A stretch of DNA of 64,000 nucleotides, taken from the NCBI RefSeq assembly GCF_900106755.1, contig NZ_FNNN01000015.1, forward strand, positions 89,478 through 153,477. The letters are read 5' to 3'. A program made the position numbers and the translations under genes. This DNA comes from Bacteroides faecis MAJ27 (lineage in GTDB: Bacteria; Bacteroidota; Bacteroidia; Bacteroidales; Bacteroidaceae). Below, one piece after another: positions 24,769 through 34,600 of the stretch. Within the stretch, counting starts at the first letter, position 1. Every line of letters begins with the position of its first letter. The notes below the pieces were generated by a model. It made no database searches. It saw only the letters and a program-made list of their open reading frames with translations, and was not told where the DNA came from.

Positions 24769-27700
24769 ATGAACAAAAAGTATTTAAGTGCAATCCTGTT
24801 TGGAACGCTGTTGGCGGCTTCAACAGGTACATTTACTTCTTGTAAAGACTACGATGACGACATCAAGGCGTTACAAGAACAAATCGACAAAAACGGAACT
24901 ACCGTTGGCACTCTACAAGAACAGTTGACTGCTCAGCTGACTGCCTTGCAGGCTGCTTTGCAGACAGCCCAGTCTACTGCTGACGCTGCCAAGGCCGACG
25001 CTGCCAAAGCCCAGGCCGCTGCCGATGCTGCCAAAGCTGCCGGTGACGCTGCCGCTGCCGAAGCTGCCCAAGCCAAAGTTTTAGCAGAAGCGGCAAAACA
25101 GGCCGCTGCCGACGCCGAAGCTAAAGCGCTCGCTAAAATCACGGAAGAAGTAACTGCGATGAAAGAGTATGTAGACTCTTCTATCGCTGAAATCAACGCG
25201 ACCAAGGCTGACAAGAAAGACCTGGAAGCCGCTATTGTGCAATTCAATGAAGACATTGAGGGTGTCATTCAGTTGCTCGGTGGTAGGATTGACGGTGTTC
25301 AAGCCGAATTAAGTACACTGACAGGCACTGTAGACGGTCTTAAGGGGGATGTGGTCACCAACGCGAACAATATCCAGACCGCTCAAGACGCTATCAAGAC
25401 TTTGATTGCTGCGGACGAGAACCTTCAACTTCAGTTGGATGCCTTGAAAGCTTATGATAAGGAATTGAAAGGCATGATAGACGCCAACAAGATAGAAGCT
25501 GACGAAGCTCTTGCGCAAGCTATTAAGAAAGCTGAGGATGAACTGAAAGCCGCTCAGGAAGCAAACCAAAAATTGTGGGATGCGCAGACAGAGGAAAACA
25601 GTGCATTGCGCGGACTGATAGGTGACAATGCAAAGGATATTAAGGACTTGCAAGGTGATTTGGTGCAAACTAATAAGGACCTCAAAGATCTGGGAGATAG
25701 AATCGATGGCGAGCTGGATAAAATCAAAGCAGATATGGGTAAACTTGGAGAAAGAATTACTACTCTGGATACCACTCTTAGAACTCTCATCTCTACAGAA
25801 ATCAGTAACTTGCATGTATTGATCGTCGCTCGCTTGAGCAGCATCGCGTTTGCTCCGGATTATATTGTAGACGGTGTGGAAGCTGTTAAATTCAGTTCTT
25901 TGCAGTATAGCGCAATGAGCCCGAATGAAAATGCTTCACTTCCTATCGTGACTAAGTATGCTTACTCTGTAGGTGCTCCTGCAATTGCCAGCTACCATTT
26001 CAATCCGAAGAGCTTTAATTTGGGAAATGCTACTTATAGCTATCTTGACCGTGCTGTAACTATTATTGAAACTGGAACTCGCGCGGCAGGCAGCAATTTG
26101 GTAGATATCATCGGGCAACCGATCAAGAATACCGCTACAGGAACTGTTGACTTTACACTTCGTCGTAAGCATGCCAATGTCAGACCGGCAGAAGATAAAA
26201 CAAACATGATTGCTTTGCAGGCAACTATGACCGGTGATCCTGCCCAGAAGGATGCAGACCCCGTAATTACTTCTCCATATGTAGCTGTATATGACGATCT
26301 GATCACTCCTGAAGACATCTTTATTGCCGACGGAGCGACTTTGGCAACTGGAAACACTGCTCATTTCGCAGCAACGTTCAGTGCATGTAAGACTACACTC
26401 GTTCGTTACGAAATGGCATATGACAAAGTGTTTGACTTGAAGTCATTGGTAGCTACTTGTCTTGTGAAGGACGATTCACATGAAGCGTTCCCTGTTGAAG
26501 ATTATGAATTGTCATACCGCTTTGCTGTAGCATCTTCTGAGTATAATGTACAAAGTGGCTTTACTATAACTAATCAGCAGAAAGACTTGGTATGTACAGA
26601 TGCTGAGAAGGGTACTTTCGAGGCGATTGCTGATAATGGACATAACCCGGAATTTGTAGGACGTACTCCTATTTTCAAGGTTGAGTTGGTAGACAAGGCC
26701 GGTAATGTAGTTCGTCGCGGCTTCGTGAAAGTTGAGATCGTAGCAGAGAAGACTCCTGATATGGCCGTGACTATAGAAGGTACTGAAACTTATGGCTGTG
26801 CAAATACGCAATCTAAACTGTATAAATTCGAAGAGGATTATCTGCGTGATAATATCTATCGTTTGATGAACAAGGGTGACGGTTCTGAACAAGGTATGAG
26901 TCATGAGGAATTCTGGAATACGTATGAATACCTAGAAACCTCAGTTCTTAAGAATGGTGTTGCTCTTCCGGGTATTACTGCACCGAGTCTGATTGACGGT
27001 GTAGCAACTGACGGCAAAGCTACTAAGATTGTAATTTGGCGATTCGCTCATGGACAGGTTGGAAATGTAGGTATAACTGGAGCTAACTTGTATGCTACTT
27101 TGACACTCCGCAATAAGGTTTCTTCTAATAAATATCCGAAATACATTCATTTCCATTTCGCAGTGAAAGTTAATTTGCCTGTCATTGCTTTGGATACGGA
27201 AAAGACAAAGGTAAATGATGCCTTCTGGGATAAGGATGCTGACGGTAAGTATATCGCGTTCAGAGTAAATGCCAAAAGACCGGGTGCTATCACTTCACCG
27301 GCTTCGGAATGTACAATCTCACAAGATATAACGAAAGCTTATGTTGATGGTACTTATACAGTTAATATACCGACTGGAGTATGCACTGAAAGTACGTACG
27401 AAATTGAATCAACTTATAGCAACGGTGTCAAAACAGCAAACGTTCTTACCGGTGTTCAGTTGAATGGAACGACCATTTCTTTGAACAAGAGTAATACTGC
27501 AGTTAAGGCAGCGTTGAATAGCGAAAAGGGATTGCAAGCTGTTATTATTCACAAGTATATGATTGAGAGTGGTGATACGTATATCGTGAACAGATTTAAG
27601 GTAACATTTATCCGTCCTGTCACTTTCACTATGCCTGATGGTATCACTGTAAAAGACGGTGCGACAGGTGGTGATGAAGTCAGCTTCCAGCACGATGGTT

Positions 27701-28605
27701 TGTTGACAGACTGGAGAGGTTACGCGATCACACATCCTGTTTGGGAATCGGTTGTAAAGACACACGGTAGGTGGAAAACAATTTGCGTGCCAGAGTACAC
27801 TTATGTTGACGGACATTATAATAAGACAAAGGATGCTGAATTTAATCTTGAAACAGAGACAGTTACATTTACTACAGGAACTGACTTGAAGATGTATACC
27901 GGTCGAGAAAGTTATACAGTTCAAGAATATAGGCTAATAACTGCCGCCGACGGCACACAATATTGGGGTTGGATGACTATGGATTATAATAAGGTGTTTA
28001 ATGTAACAGATGTGAAGATAAGTAAAGACGCTGTTCGTGTTGAACTTGCATTGCAAGCTGAGCGGTATGCTGCTAGTCAAGCTGTGCAGACCCGATGTGT
28101 GTCTAACGATGATGTTACTTACAACGAACACGTTATTACTGCATCAAGTGAAGTTTCCTTTACTAATATCACGGGCGTTAATTACGTGCCTGCTGTATAT
28201 GAATATGTACCGGCTACAGAAGTGGAAATCAGTCATGAACATTCTCCAAAACCTCATTACGCAGGTACAGTGAACGGACAAACTTCCGGTTGCTGGGAAT
28301 GGCATCAATGGGAGCACGATCACGAAGTTCTGGTTCCGGGTCAATTCTGGGATTATTACGGAGAGATCAAGAATGTCGTGCTTGATATAAATAATGTTAG
28401 CACAAGCTTGGAATACAACAATCATAAGTTGCCTGATGATGCAGTGCTGACACAAGGAGCTACTAACACTGTGAAGTATGAAAATGCTGAATCAAATATT
28501 GGCTATTCATATACCATCACTATCCCTGCTTCTATAGAATATGGCTGGGGTATCCTTAAGACAGACTTGATTCTTACGGCTGAGCCGGCAGGCAACAACA
28601 AGTAA
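24769..28605 (+). CDS. phase-variable S-layer-like surface lipoprotein 1
   Basis: A 1278-residue lipoprotein: MNKKYLSAILFGTLLAASTGTFTSC is a lipoprotein signal with Cys25 as the lipidated residue, followed by KDYDDDI. Residues about 35-120 are alanine-rich heptads, and heptad-type sequence continues to about residue 330, so a long coiled coil rises from the membrane anchor. The remaining 950 residues are beta-rich with aromatic and threonine-rich strands. The signal and CKDYDDDI start are shared with the locus 2 protein. The setting (recombinase, invertible promoter, OmpA-type partner) matches the BT1927 S-layer locus of B. thetaiotaomicron, whose product forms a surface lattice and blocks complement. 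Assembly into a lattice is inference here. A terminator-like hairpin follows. Confidence 0.85.
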   Translation: MNKKYLSAILFGTLLAASTGTFTSCKDYDDDIKALQEQIDKNGTTVGTLQEQLTAQLTALQAALQTAQSTADAAKADAAKAQAAADAAKAAGDAAAAEAAQAKVLAEAAKQAAADAEAKALAKITEEVTAMKEYVDSSIAEINATKADKKDLEAAIVQFNEDIEGVIQLLGGRIDGVQAELSTLTGTVDGLKGDVVTNANNIQTAQDAIKTLIAADENLQLQLDALKAYDKELKGMIDANKIEADEALAQAIKKAEDELKAAQEANQKLWDAQTEENSALRGLIGDNAKDIKDLQGDLVQTNKDLKDLGDRIDGELDKIKADMGKLGERITTLDTTLRTLISTEISNLHVLIVARLSSIAFAPDYIVDGVEAVKFSSLQYSAMSPNENASLPIVTKYAYSVGAPAIASYHFNPKSFNLGNATYSYLDRAVTIIETGTRAAGSNLVDIIGQPIKNTATGTVDFTLRRKHANVRPAEDKTNMIALQATMTGDPAQKDADPVITSPYVAVYDDLITPEDIFIADGATLATGNTAHFAATFSACKTTLVRYEMAYDKVFDLKSLVATCLVKDDSHEAFPVEDYELSYRFAVASSEYNVQSGFTITNQQKDLVCTDAEKGTFEAIADNGHNPEFVGRTPIFKVELVDKAGNVVRRGFVKVEIVAEKTPDMAVTIEGTETYGCANTQSKLYKFEEDYLRDNIYRLMNKGDGSEQGMSHEEFWNTYEYLETSVLKNGVALPGITAPSLIDGVATDGKATKIVIWRFAHGQVGNVGITGANLYATLTLRNKVSSNKYPKYIHFHFAVKVNLPVIALDTEKTKVNDAFWDKDADGKYIAFRVNAKRPGAITSPASECTISQDITKAYVDGTYTVNIPTGVCTESTYEIESTYSNGVKTANVLTGVQLNGTTISLNKSNTAVKAALNSEKGLQAVIIHKYMIESGDTYIVNRFKVTFIRPVTFTMPDGITVKDGATGGDEVSFQHDGLLTDWRGYAITHPVWESVVKTHGRWKTICVPEYTYVDGHYNKTKDAEFNLETETVTFTTGTDLKMYTGRESYTVQEYRLITAADGTQYWGWMTMDYNKVFNVTDVKISKDAVRVELALQAERYAASQAVQTRCVSNDDVTYNEHVITASSEVSFTNITGVNYVPAVYEYVPATEVEISHEHSPKPHYAGTVNGQTSGCWEWHQWEHDHEVLVPGQFWDYYGEIKNVVLDINNVSTSLEYNNHKLPDDAVLTQGATNTVKYENAESNIGYSYTITIPASIEYGWGILKTDLILTAEPAGNNK

Positions 28606-28647
28606 GAAATCTAAGATAGTAATAAACTTTTAGACATGCTACAATCG

Positions 28648-28678
28648 AAAGGGTGCTCTGCTCAAAAGAGCACCCTTT
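28648..28678 (+). terminator. intrinsic terminator between lipoprotein 1 and OmpA-like 1
   Basis: A perfect 12-bp stem (28648-28659 with 28667-28678) ending in a run of T, 43 bases after the lipoprotein stop. It probably makes lipoprotein mRNA more abundant than the distal ompA-like mRNA. Confidence 0.8.
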
Positions 28679-28752
28679 TTATAACTACTTCCTGATAATG
28701 TGAGGGATGCAATGCAGATCATTCTGTGATAAAGACATTAAATACATAACAT

Positions 28753-29847
28753 ATGATGAAAATAAGAAATTTACTACTAGCCATACTGACTGTCAGTAGC
28801 ACCTTGGCTTTCGCTCAAGAGCAGCGGATCAAGGAGGAGGGTAAAACCCTTTTTAATCCCCACTGGTTTATGCAAGTGCAAGTAGGAGCCGCTCATACGA
28901 TAGGCGAAGCCAAATTTACCGATCTGATCTCTCCGGCAGCCGCCCTCAACGTGGGCTATAAGTTCGCTCCGGCATTCGGGGCGCGTATCGGTGTCAGCGG
29001 CTGGCAGGCTAGAGCGGGCTGGGTGACTCCCTCCCAATCTTATCAGTATAAATATCTTCAAGGCAACCTGGACCTGATGGCGGACCTCAGCGCTTTGTTC
29101 TGCGGCTTTAACCCCGACCGTGTATTCAATGGTTATCTTTTTGCCGGTGTAGGATTTAATCACGCTTTCGACAATGACGAAGCCAACGCGCTGGATACGC
29201 GTGCTTATGAAATGGAGTATCTGTGGCAGGACAGCCAGAACCTGGTAGCCGGACGTTTGGGCTTGGGCTGCGACCTTCGCCTGAATGACCGTCTGGCGAT
29301 CAACATCGAAGGAAACGCCAATATCCTTTCCGATAAGTTCAATTCAAAGAAAGCGGGCAACTGCGACTGGCAATTTAACGTATTGGTGGGACTTAGTATC
29401 AAATTTGGCAAGAGTTATACCAAGACCGCTCCCGTTTATTACGAACCGGAGCCTGTAGTGGAACAGCCCAAAGCGGAACCTGTGGTAGAAAAGCCGCAGC
29501 CGAAACCTGCACCGGTGGTGACCGTCGAGCCGATGAAGCAAAGCGTCTTCTTCGCGCTGAATTCCGCAAAGATCCAGGATGACCAGCTTGCCAAAATAGA
29601 ATCTTTGGTGAAGCATCTGGAAAAATATCCGACTGCCAAGGTAGCCGTCACCGGATACGCGGATAAGGAAACGGGTAACCCAGGCATCAATATGACCTTG
29701 TCAGAGAAGCGCGCGAACAACGTGGCGGACGTCTTGAAAGCGAAAGGCATTGCTGCGGACCGGATCGTGACTGACTTTAAAGGGGATACCGTACAACCGA
29801 ACACGAATCCTACGGAAAATCGTGTCAGTATCTGCGTGGTAGAATAA
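28753..29847 (+). CDS. OmpA-type outer-membrane protein 1
   Basis: A 364-residue protein with a signal peptide (MMKIRNLLLAILTVSSTLAFAQ), an eight-strand-type barrel region (about residues 35-225), a proline/glutamate-rich linker (PEPVVEQPKAEPVVEKPQPK) and a C-terminal OmpA peptidoglycan-binding domain (VFFALNSAKI, VTGYADKETGNP, LSEKRANNV). The barrel probably anchors the surface protein while the OmpA domain binds peptidoglycan, as proposed for the partner of BT1927. It is closely similar to OmpA-like 2 at 34866. Two adjacent ATG codons are possible starts. Confidence 0.9.
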   Translation: MMKIRNLLLAILTVSSTLAFAQEQRIKEEGKTLFNPHWFMQVQVGAAHTIGEAKFTDLISPAAALNVGYKFAPAFGARIGVSGWQARAGWVTPSQSYQYKYLQGNLDLMADLSALFCGFNPDRVFNGYLFAGVGFNHAFDNDEANALDTRAYEMEYLWQDSQNLVAGRLGLGCDLRLNDRLAINIEGNANILSDKFNSKKAGNCDWQFNVLVGLSIKFGKSYTKTAPVYYEPEPVVEQPKAEPVVEKPQPKPAPVVTVEPMKQSVFFALNSAKIQDDQLAKIESLVKHLEKYPTAKVAVTGYADKETGNPGINMTLSEKRANNVADVLKAKGIAADRIVTDFKGDTVQPNTNPTENRVSICVVE

Positions 29848-29848
29848 T

Positions 29849-30116
29849 GTTTGTATAAAGGCATAACCCTTTTTTAAGATATCTCATGTGCGGTGTTCCC
29901 CATTTTTCTTCGCTTTCCCGCGAAGAGCCTCACATGAGAATACCCCAAGGGAATCCGTGCTTGCGAAAGTATGTATTTCCGCAATGAACCCTTTCTTCAC
30001 TTAATGTGAAGAAATAACAGGGGGTAGCAGTGGAAGAATTTGCTTGTGAAAGTGAATCTTTCCTGTCCCTCCAAAGAGGATGCCTCCCTTTCCCTAACGG
30101 CATCCTCTTTTTTCGT
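29849..30116 (+). ncRNA. candidate structured RNA, copy A (3' of OmpA-like 1)
   Basis: Fills most of the 348-base gap 29848-30195. Hairpins in order: outer stem 29882-29890 with 29931-29939 (9 bp) enclosing a conserved TTCCCCA junction and an inner stem 29908-29913 with 29920-29925; a 7-bp stem with a GCGA tetraloop (29956-29973); CTTCAC/GTGAAG (29995-30000 with 30006-30011); an 8-bp stem with a GTGA tetraloop (30038-30057); and a 12-bp terminator stem (30073-30084 with 30099-30110) whose loop TCCCTTTCCCTAAC is largely shared with copy B, followed by T residues. Copy B keeps the same order with changed stem sequence. No promoter of its own was seen, so it is probably the operon's 3' end. I do not match it to a known RNA family. 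Confidence 0.65.
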
Positions 30117-30195
30117 TTTTAAATTTCTTCTATAAAAACATACTATCCCCTTATTTTGTTATATTTATCGCATCATTTAATAAATAATAAGTAAA

Positions 30196-31134
30196 ATGTT
30201 AAAAGTAGTAGCATTTATGAAGCAAGTAGCAGTGGGGCTACAAATGGAGGGAAACTTTGGAACTGCTCACATTTATCGCAGCAGTCTCAATGCCATTATT
30301 GCTTATGGTGGGAAAAGGGATTTTGCTTTTCGTGAAGTAACTCCGGAATGGTTAAAAGGCTTCGAGATTCACCTTCGTAGCCGTGGTTGTAGTTGGAACA
30401 CTGTTTCCACTTATTTGCGTACATTTCGTGCGGTTTACAATCGCGCGGTAGACAGGCGTATGGCACCTTATGTGCCGCATCTCTTTCGTTCGGTGTATAC
30501 CGGGACACGTGCTGACCGCAAACGTGCGTTGTGCGAAGAAGACATGAAGAAGGTATTCACTAAATTACCACAGTCATCTGCCGTGAGTCCCGCCATGCGT
30601 CGTGCGCAGGAATTGTTCGTTCTGATGTTCCTGCTCCGTGGTCTGCCTTTTGTCGATCTGGCTTATTTGCGTAAAAGCGATTTGCGTGATAATGTAATCA
30701 CTTATCGACGGCGTAAAACAGGCCGACCTTTGTCTGTGACTTTGACTTCGGAAGCGATGGCTATATTAAAGAAGTATATGGACCGTGATAGCTCCTCTCC
30801 TTATTTATTTCCGTTATTAAGCAGTCGGGAAGGAACAAAGGAGGCTTATCATGAATATCAGTTGGCTCTCCGTAACTTTAATAGGCAGTTGATGTTGCTT
30901 GGTGAAATGTTAGGACTGGGAGATAAACTAAGTTCGTATACAGCCCGCCATACATGGGCAACGACAGCTTACTATTGTGAAATTCATCCGGGCGTTATTT
31001 CTGAAGCTATGGGGCATTCGTCAATTACAGTGACCGAGACATATCTCAAACCTTTTCAGAATAAGAAAATAGATGAAGCCAATAAAAAAGTGGTAGATTT
31101 TATAAAGCGCTCAATGTCAGTAGCAATATGTTGA
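30196..31134 (+). CDS. tyrosine recombinase 2 (promoter invertase candidate)
   Basis: Paralogue of recombinase 1 with the same length (312 residues), no gaps and about 80% identity; the last 15 residues and the region around 121-137 differ most. Catalytic residues are conserved at the same positions (box I Arg in LLRGLPFVDLAYL, Lys in YRRRKTGRP, Arg251, His274, Tyr283). It precedes the second 263-bp invertible segment, whose crossover core differs from that of locus 1. Intact and probably active. Confidence 0.95.
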   Translation: MLKVVAFMKQVAVGLQMEGNFGTAHIYRSSLNAIIAYGGKRDFAFREVTPEWLKGFEIHLRSRGCSWNTVSTYLRTFRAVYNRAVDRRMAPYVPHLFRSVYTGTRADRKRALCEEDMKKVFTKLPQSSAVSPAMRRAQELFVLMFLLRGLPFVDLAYLRKSDLRDNVITYRRRKTGRPLSVTLTSEAMAILKKYMDRDSSSPYLFPLLSSREGTKEAYHEYQLALRNFNRQLMLLGEMLGLGDKLSSYTARHTWATTAYYCEIHPGVISEAMGHSSITVTETYLKPFQNKKIDEANKKVVDFIKRSMSVAIC

Positions 31135-31144
31135 ATTTAAGCCT

Positions 31145-31163
31145 GTTACTTCATAGGTAACGG
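31145..31163. repeat. left inverted repeat, phase-variable locus 2
   Basis: A 19-bp sequence perfectly complementary to 31427-31445, containing GTTAC-TTCATAG-GTAAC. The 7-base centre differs from locus 1 (TTTGTAG) at two positions while the arms are identical. Confidence 0.9.
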
Positions 31164-31426
31164 AGCTAAACAGCGTTGCAAAGATGGAGATATTTTGGAA
31201 AACATGCAAACAAAAAAGATATTTTTTCTGATAAACTACTAAAAAAAGAGAAATAACACGATAAAACAGAGGATTTCTTTTTATTAGACCTTTATAACCT
31301 TCTAATTATATTCAAAGATTTCCCTCCCCTCTGCCTCCTCTTTGAAGCAGGGGTAAATAAGTTTCATTACTAAATCATACAGTTTTTCATAAAGAAGGCT
31401 TCATGAGAGCCAGGACAAAGGTTTTC
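31164..31426. other. 263-bp invertible promoter segment, locus 2 (OFF orientation)
   Basis: Exactly the same length as segment 1. Its left 107 bases match segment 1 except at one position; the remainder has diverged apart from short blocks. The promoter again points leftward, away from the lipoprotein gene. After inversion the predicted start would be near 31418, giving a leader of about 210 bases. Confidence 0.88.
31179..31210 (-). promoter_or_regulatory. promoter inside invertible segment 2, pointing to recombinase
   Basis: Same sequence as in locus 1: minus-strand TTTG (31210-31207), 20-base spacer, CATCTTTG (31186-31179). Predicted start near 31172, about 38 bases from the 3' end of the recombinase gene on the opposite strand. 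Confidence 0.72.
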
Positions 31427-31445
31427 CCGTTACCTATGAAGTAAC
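31427..31445. repeat. right inverted repeat, phase-variable locus 2
   Basis: Perfect 19-bp reverse complement of 31145-31163. The leader that follows (31446-31626) shares AGGAGG, ACATGGGAT and the palindrome AATTTATAAATT (31600-31611) with locus 1. Confidence 0.9.
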
Positions 31446-31537
31446 GGGCTAAAAGTATTGGGAGTAAGTTTCTTGTTCATCCTCTATGGAGCATGGACAC
31501 AGGTAAAACAAAAAAAGAAAAGGAGGTTACACTAAAA

Positions 31538-31567
31538 ATGAATGGGGACAACACATGGGATTATTGA
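31538..31567 (+). CDS. possible 9-residue leader peptide, locus 2
   Basis: ATG AAT ... TGA encodes MNGDNTWDY. AGGAGG (31521-31526) lies 11 bases upstream, the same spacing as in locus 1, although the peptides differ. Translation is unproven. Confidence 0.22.
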   Translation: MNGDNTWDY

Positions 31568-31626
31568 ATCGACATCGAGAGATTATATTTTTATTATTTA
31601 ATTTATAAATTAAAAGTTTTTTTATT

Positions 31627-34600
31627 ATGAACAAAAAGTTTTTAAATGCAGTCCTGTTTGGAGCGTTATTAGCGTCTTCGACGGGCACATTTACATCTTG
31701 TAAAGACTACGATGACGACATCAATGGTCTGAGCGAACGTGTGGATGCAGTCGAAAAAACATTAGCTGACTTGAATACCAAGTTCGGAGCATTGGCTTAT
31801 GTGAAATCGGTATCCTTTGCTAATGGTGTATTGACAGTAACAGATCAATCGGGGACTCCTACTACTTATACGATCCCTGATAACGATACGAATACTACGT
31901 ACACTTTGGATGTAACTAGCAGTAGAGAAGGAAATGTGACTACTGTTACTGTTACTCTGACAGGATCTGACAATTCTAAGATCGTCAAAACATTTACAAT
32001 CACTGATAACGATACAGTAACTCAAGACACTAAATTAGATCCTACTAAGTTCTGGATGGACTCAGAAGGTGTGATGTGGTATGGAACAAAGGATGATAAA
32101 GAAAACTCTATTAAAACAGGAGTAGCTGTTCCAAAACAACCGCAACATGATAAAACGACTGTAAGCGTTGTTCAGTATAAAGATGAGACTGGTGTTGTAG
32201 TAGGATGGGAAATCTTAGTAGATAATCAACCTCTCTCAACTAAGTTGCTTATTCAGGATGTACTGCCAATCACAAGCTTTGAATATATCCCAACGAAGAT
32301 TTTGGCCGGATGGGGTGAAAGAGTAATTGTGTTTGAAGAAAACTCATACAAACAGAAAACGATTGTAGCTAACGAAGTTAAAACATCTGCAACTGCTACT
32401 TTATATATGTCAAATGTAGCTGCTCCTCAATATCGAGTTAATCCGTCGAGTGCTACGCTTGCTCAATTGACAGAAGAAGGTAAAGCTCAGATTTTGAAAC
32501 AGACTGTAGAACAGGTAACAAGAACTCCGGGTGTATTTATTGACTGGAAGAAAACTACAATAGAAAATGGCATAATGACTGTGTCTCTGGAAGCTGACCC
32601 TGCTTTATTTGAAGATGAAGCAGATAAATTGGACATGATTGCTCTCCAGTTTGAAACAACTGCAAAAAATAAAGTTACCACTGAATATGTAGGTGTTATC
32701 AACAAAGATGCTGAGATTGATGTTGTCTTGACTGATAAAGCTGTAACAGCTACTAATCCGGGAGATGATGCTAATCACTTTGCTATTACCAAGGCTGATG
32801 CTGAAGCTCAGGTGGCTAAGATTGATGATAAGAATATGCCGATGACAGGAAATGCTGCTTTAGTTCAGAATGTTACTTATTCTGAGGCTATTGCTGGTAT
32901 CAACTTGACAGAACTTGTTTCTGCATGTAATGTTAAGGATGCTGCTGGTCATAAGTTCTTTGACTATACTAAGTATCCTGATCTCACATTGTCTTTTGAA
33001 GCTGTTGCTTACAAAGTTAATGAAACTCCGCAAGAGCGCTATATGAGCTTGGATGGTGTAACATTCAAGGCTGTAAACTACGGTGATGTGAATGAAAGCT
33101 GTATTGGTAAGGCTCCGATGGTATTGGCTAAATTGACAGATTCACATAATGGAAATGCAATCGTTGCTGCTGCCTATATCAAATTACTGATTGTGGGTGA
33201 CGCTGCTGCTAAACCGGAACCGGATATCACTATCACTGAAAATGCTACTATTGGTATTGATTGCAACAATCCTGTTTACACTTGGTCAACTAATGACGAG
33301 TTTATGAGTACTCAGGTATATACATTCAGTACAAATGAGAAATTGACAGCATTGAGTAAAGAACAATTCCATACACTCTATGGATATGCTGCTGCTCCTG
33401 TTGCTGGATTTGAAAACGTAGGTACTTGGAAGGTAACAGAAATCCTGACAGCTGGTGATAATAAGGCTAACCGCGGAGCTAAATTCGAATTGACAACTGC
33501 ACCGTTGGAAGCTAAAACTTATGTGGCTTATGCTGTATACGAGAAAACAACAGATGCTGATGTTATCGTTTCTATTGCAAATGGTGGAATGTATCCGAAA
33601 TATGTTGCTATCAAGCATGTTGTAAAAGTAGATCCTATCAACTTTACTGCAACTGCTAAAGAGAAAGCGCCAAATGCTTGGAATGGTAATACTGCTTCTA
33701 TCTATTGTCAGACTCCTGGTGCTACTAACACAACGCAGATTATCGGTGATTTGAATGAACTCTTCGTAGGCGGTAAAGTTCAGTTCGATTATTCCAGCTC
33801 ATTTGATGCTGAGAAGTTCCCGAGCTTCGTAGCTGATAATATGGAATATACATTCGTGTTCTCTGAAAAGAACTTGAAAGCTACACGTGGTTTGGTAACA
33901 GGTGTTGATGGTACACAATATCAATTGGCGTTGAACGCTGACAAGACTGAATTGCATGCTGTTGGTAAAGACTTGACCGGTGCTACTGTTGCTAATGCAA
34001 TAACTGCAGATAATTTGGTAGCAAGCTTGTCTGATGCTAATAACAATGATGTTACATTTGCAAATACTGCTGTTGCTAAGAATCTCTTGAATAAAGAAGC
34101 CCGCGGTGCTGATAGCTTCTATGCAGTTATGGACATCGTTTATGAAAATGGTTGTGACATGCTAGTGCCAGTTACTAACGGTGAATTCAACCTTGCCTTT
34201 ATACGTCCGGTTAATGTATCTTCTGATGCAAGTAAGTTCTTTACTGACGGTTTGAACGAAGGTGATCCTGCTAATACCTTGAAGTTAGGTGAACTTGTTA
34301 CCTTTACAGACTGGAGAAAAGATTCTCCGCTGAATAGTTTCGCTGCTAATTTGGATTACTATAGATATTATGGTGTGACTAGCATTAAGTGTGAGGATAT
34401 CAAGAAAGTTGAAACAAACTGGACTGGAAAACGTCAGACACTTGAAGAAGCATTTGGTACAGAATTAGCTACACAGATTATTGAATTTGATCCTAAGACT
34501 GTTAATTATTCAGGTACTGTAACTGCTCTTCCAGACTTTGGTACTGTAACATATATCAAGAGCAGTAGAGTTGAAATTAAAGCTTATGAGCTTTATATTC

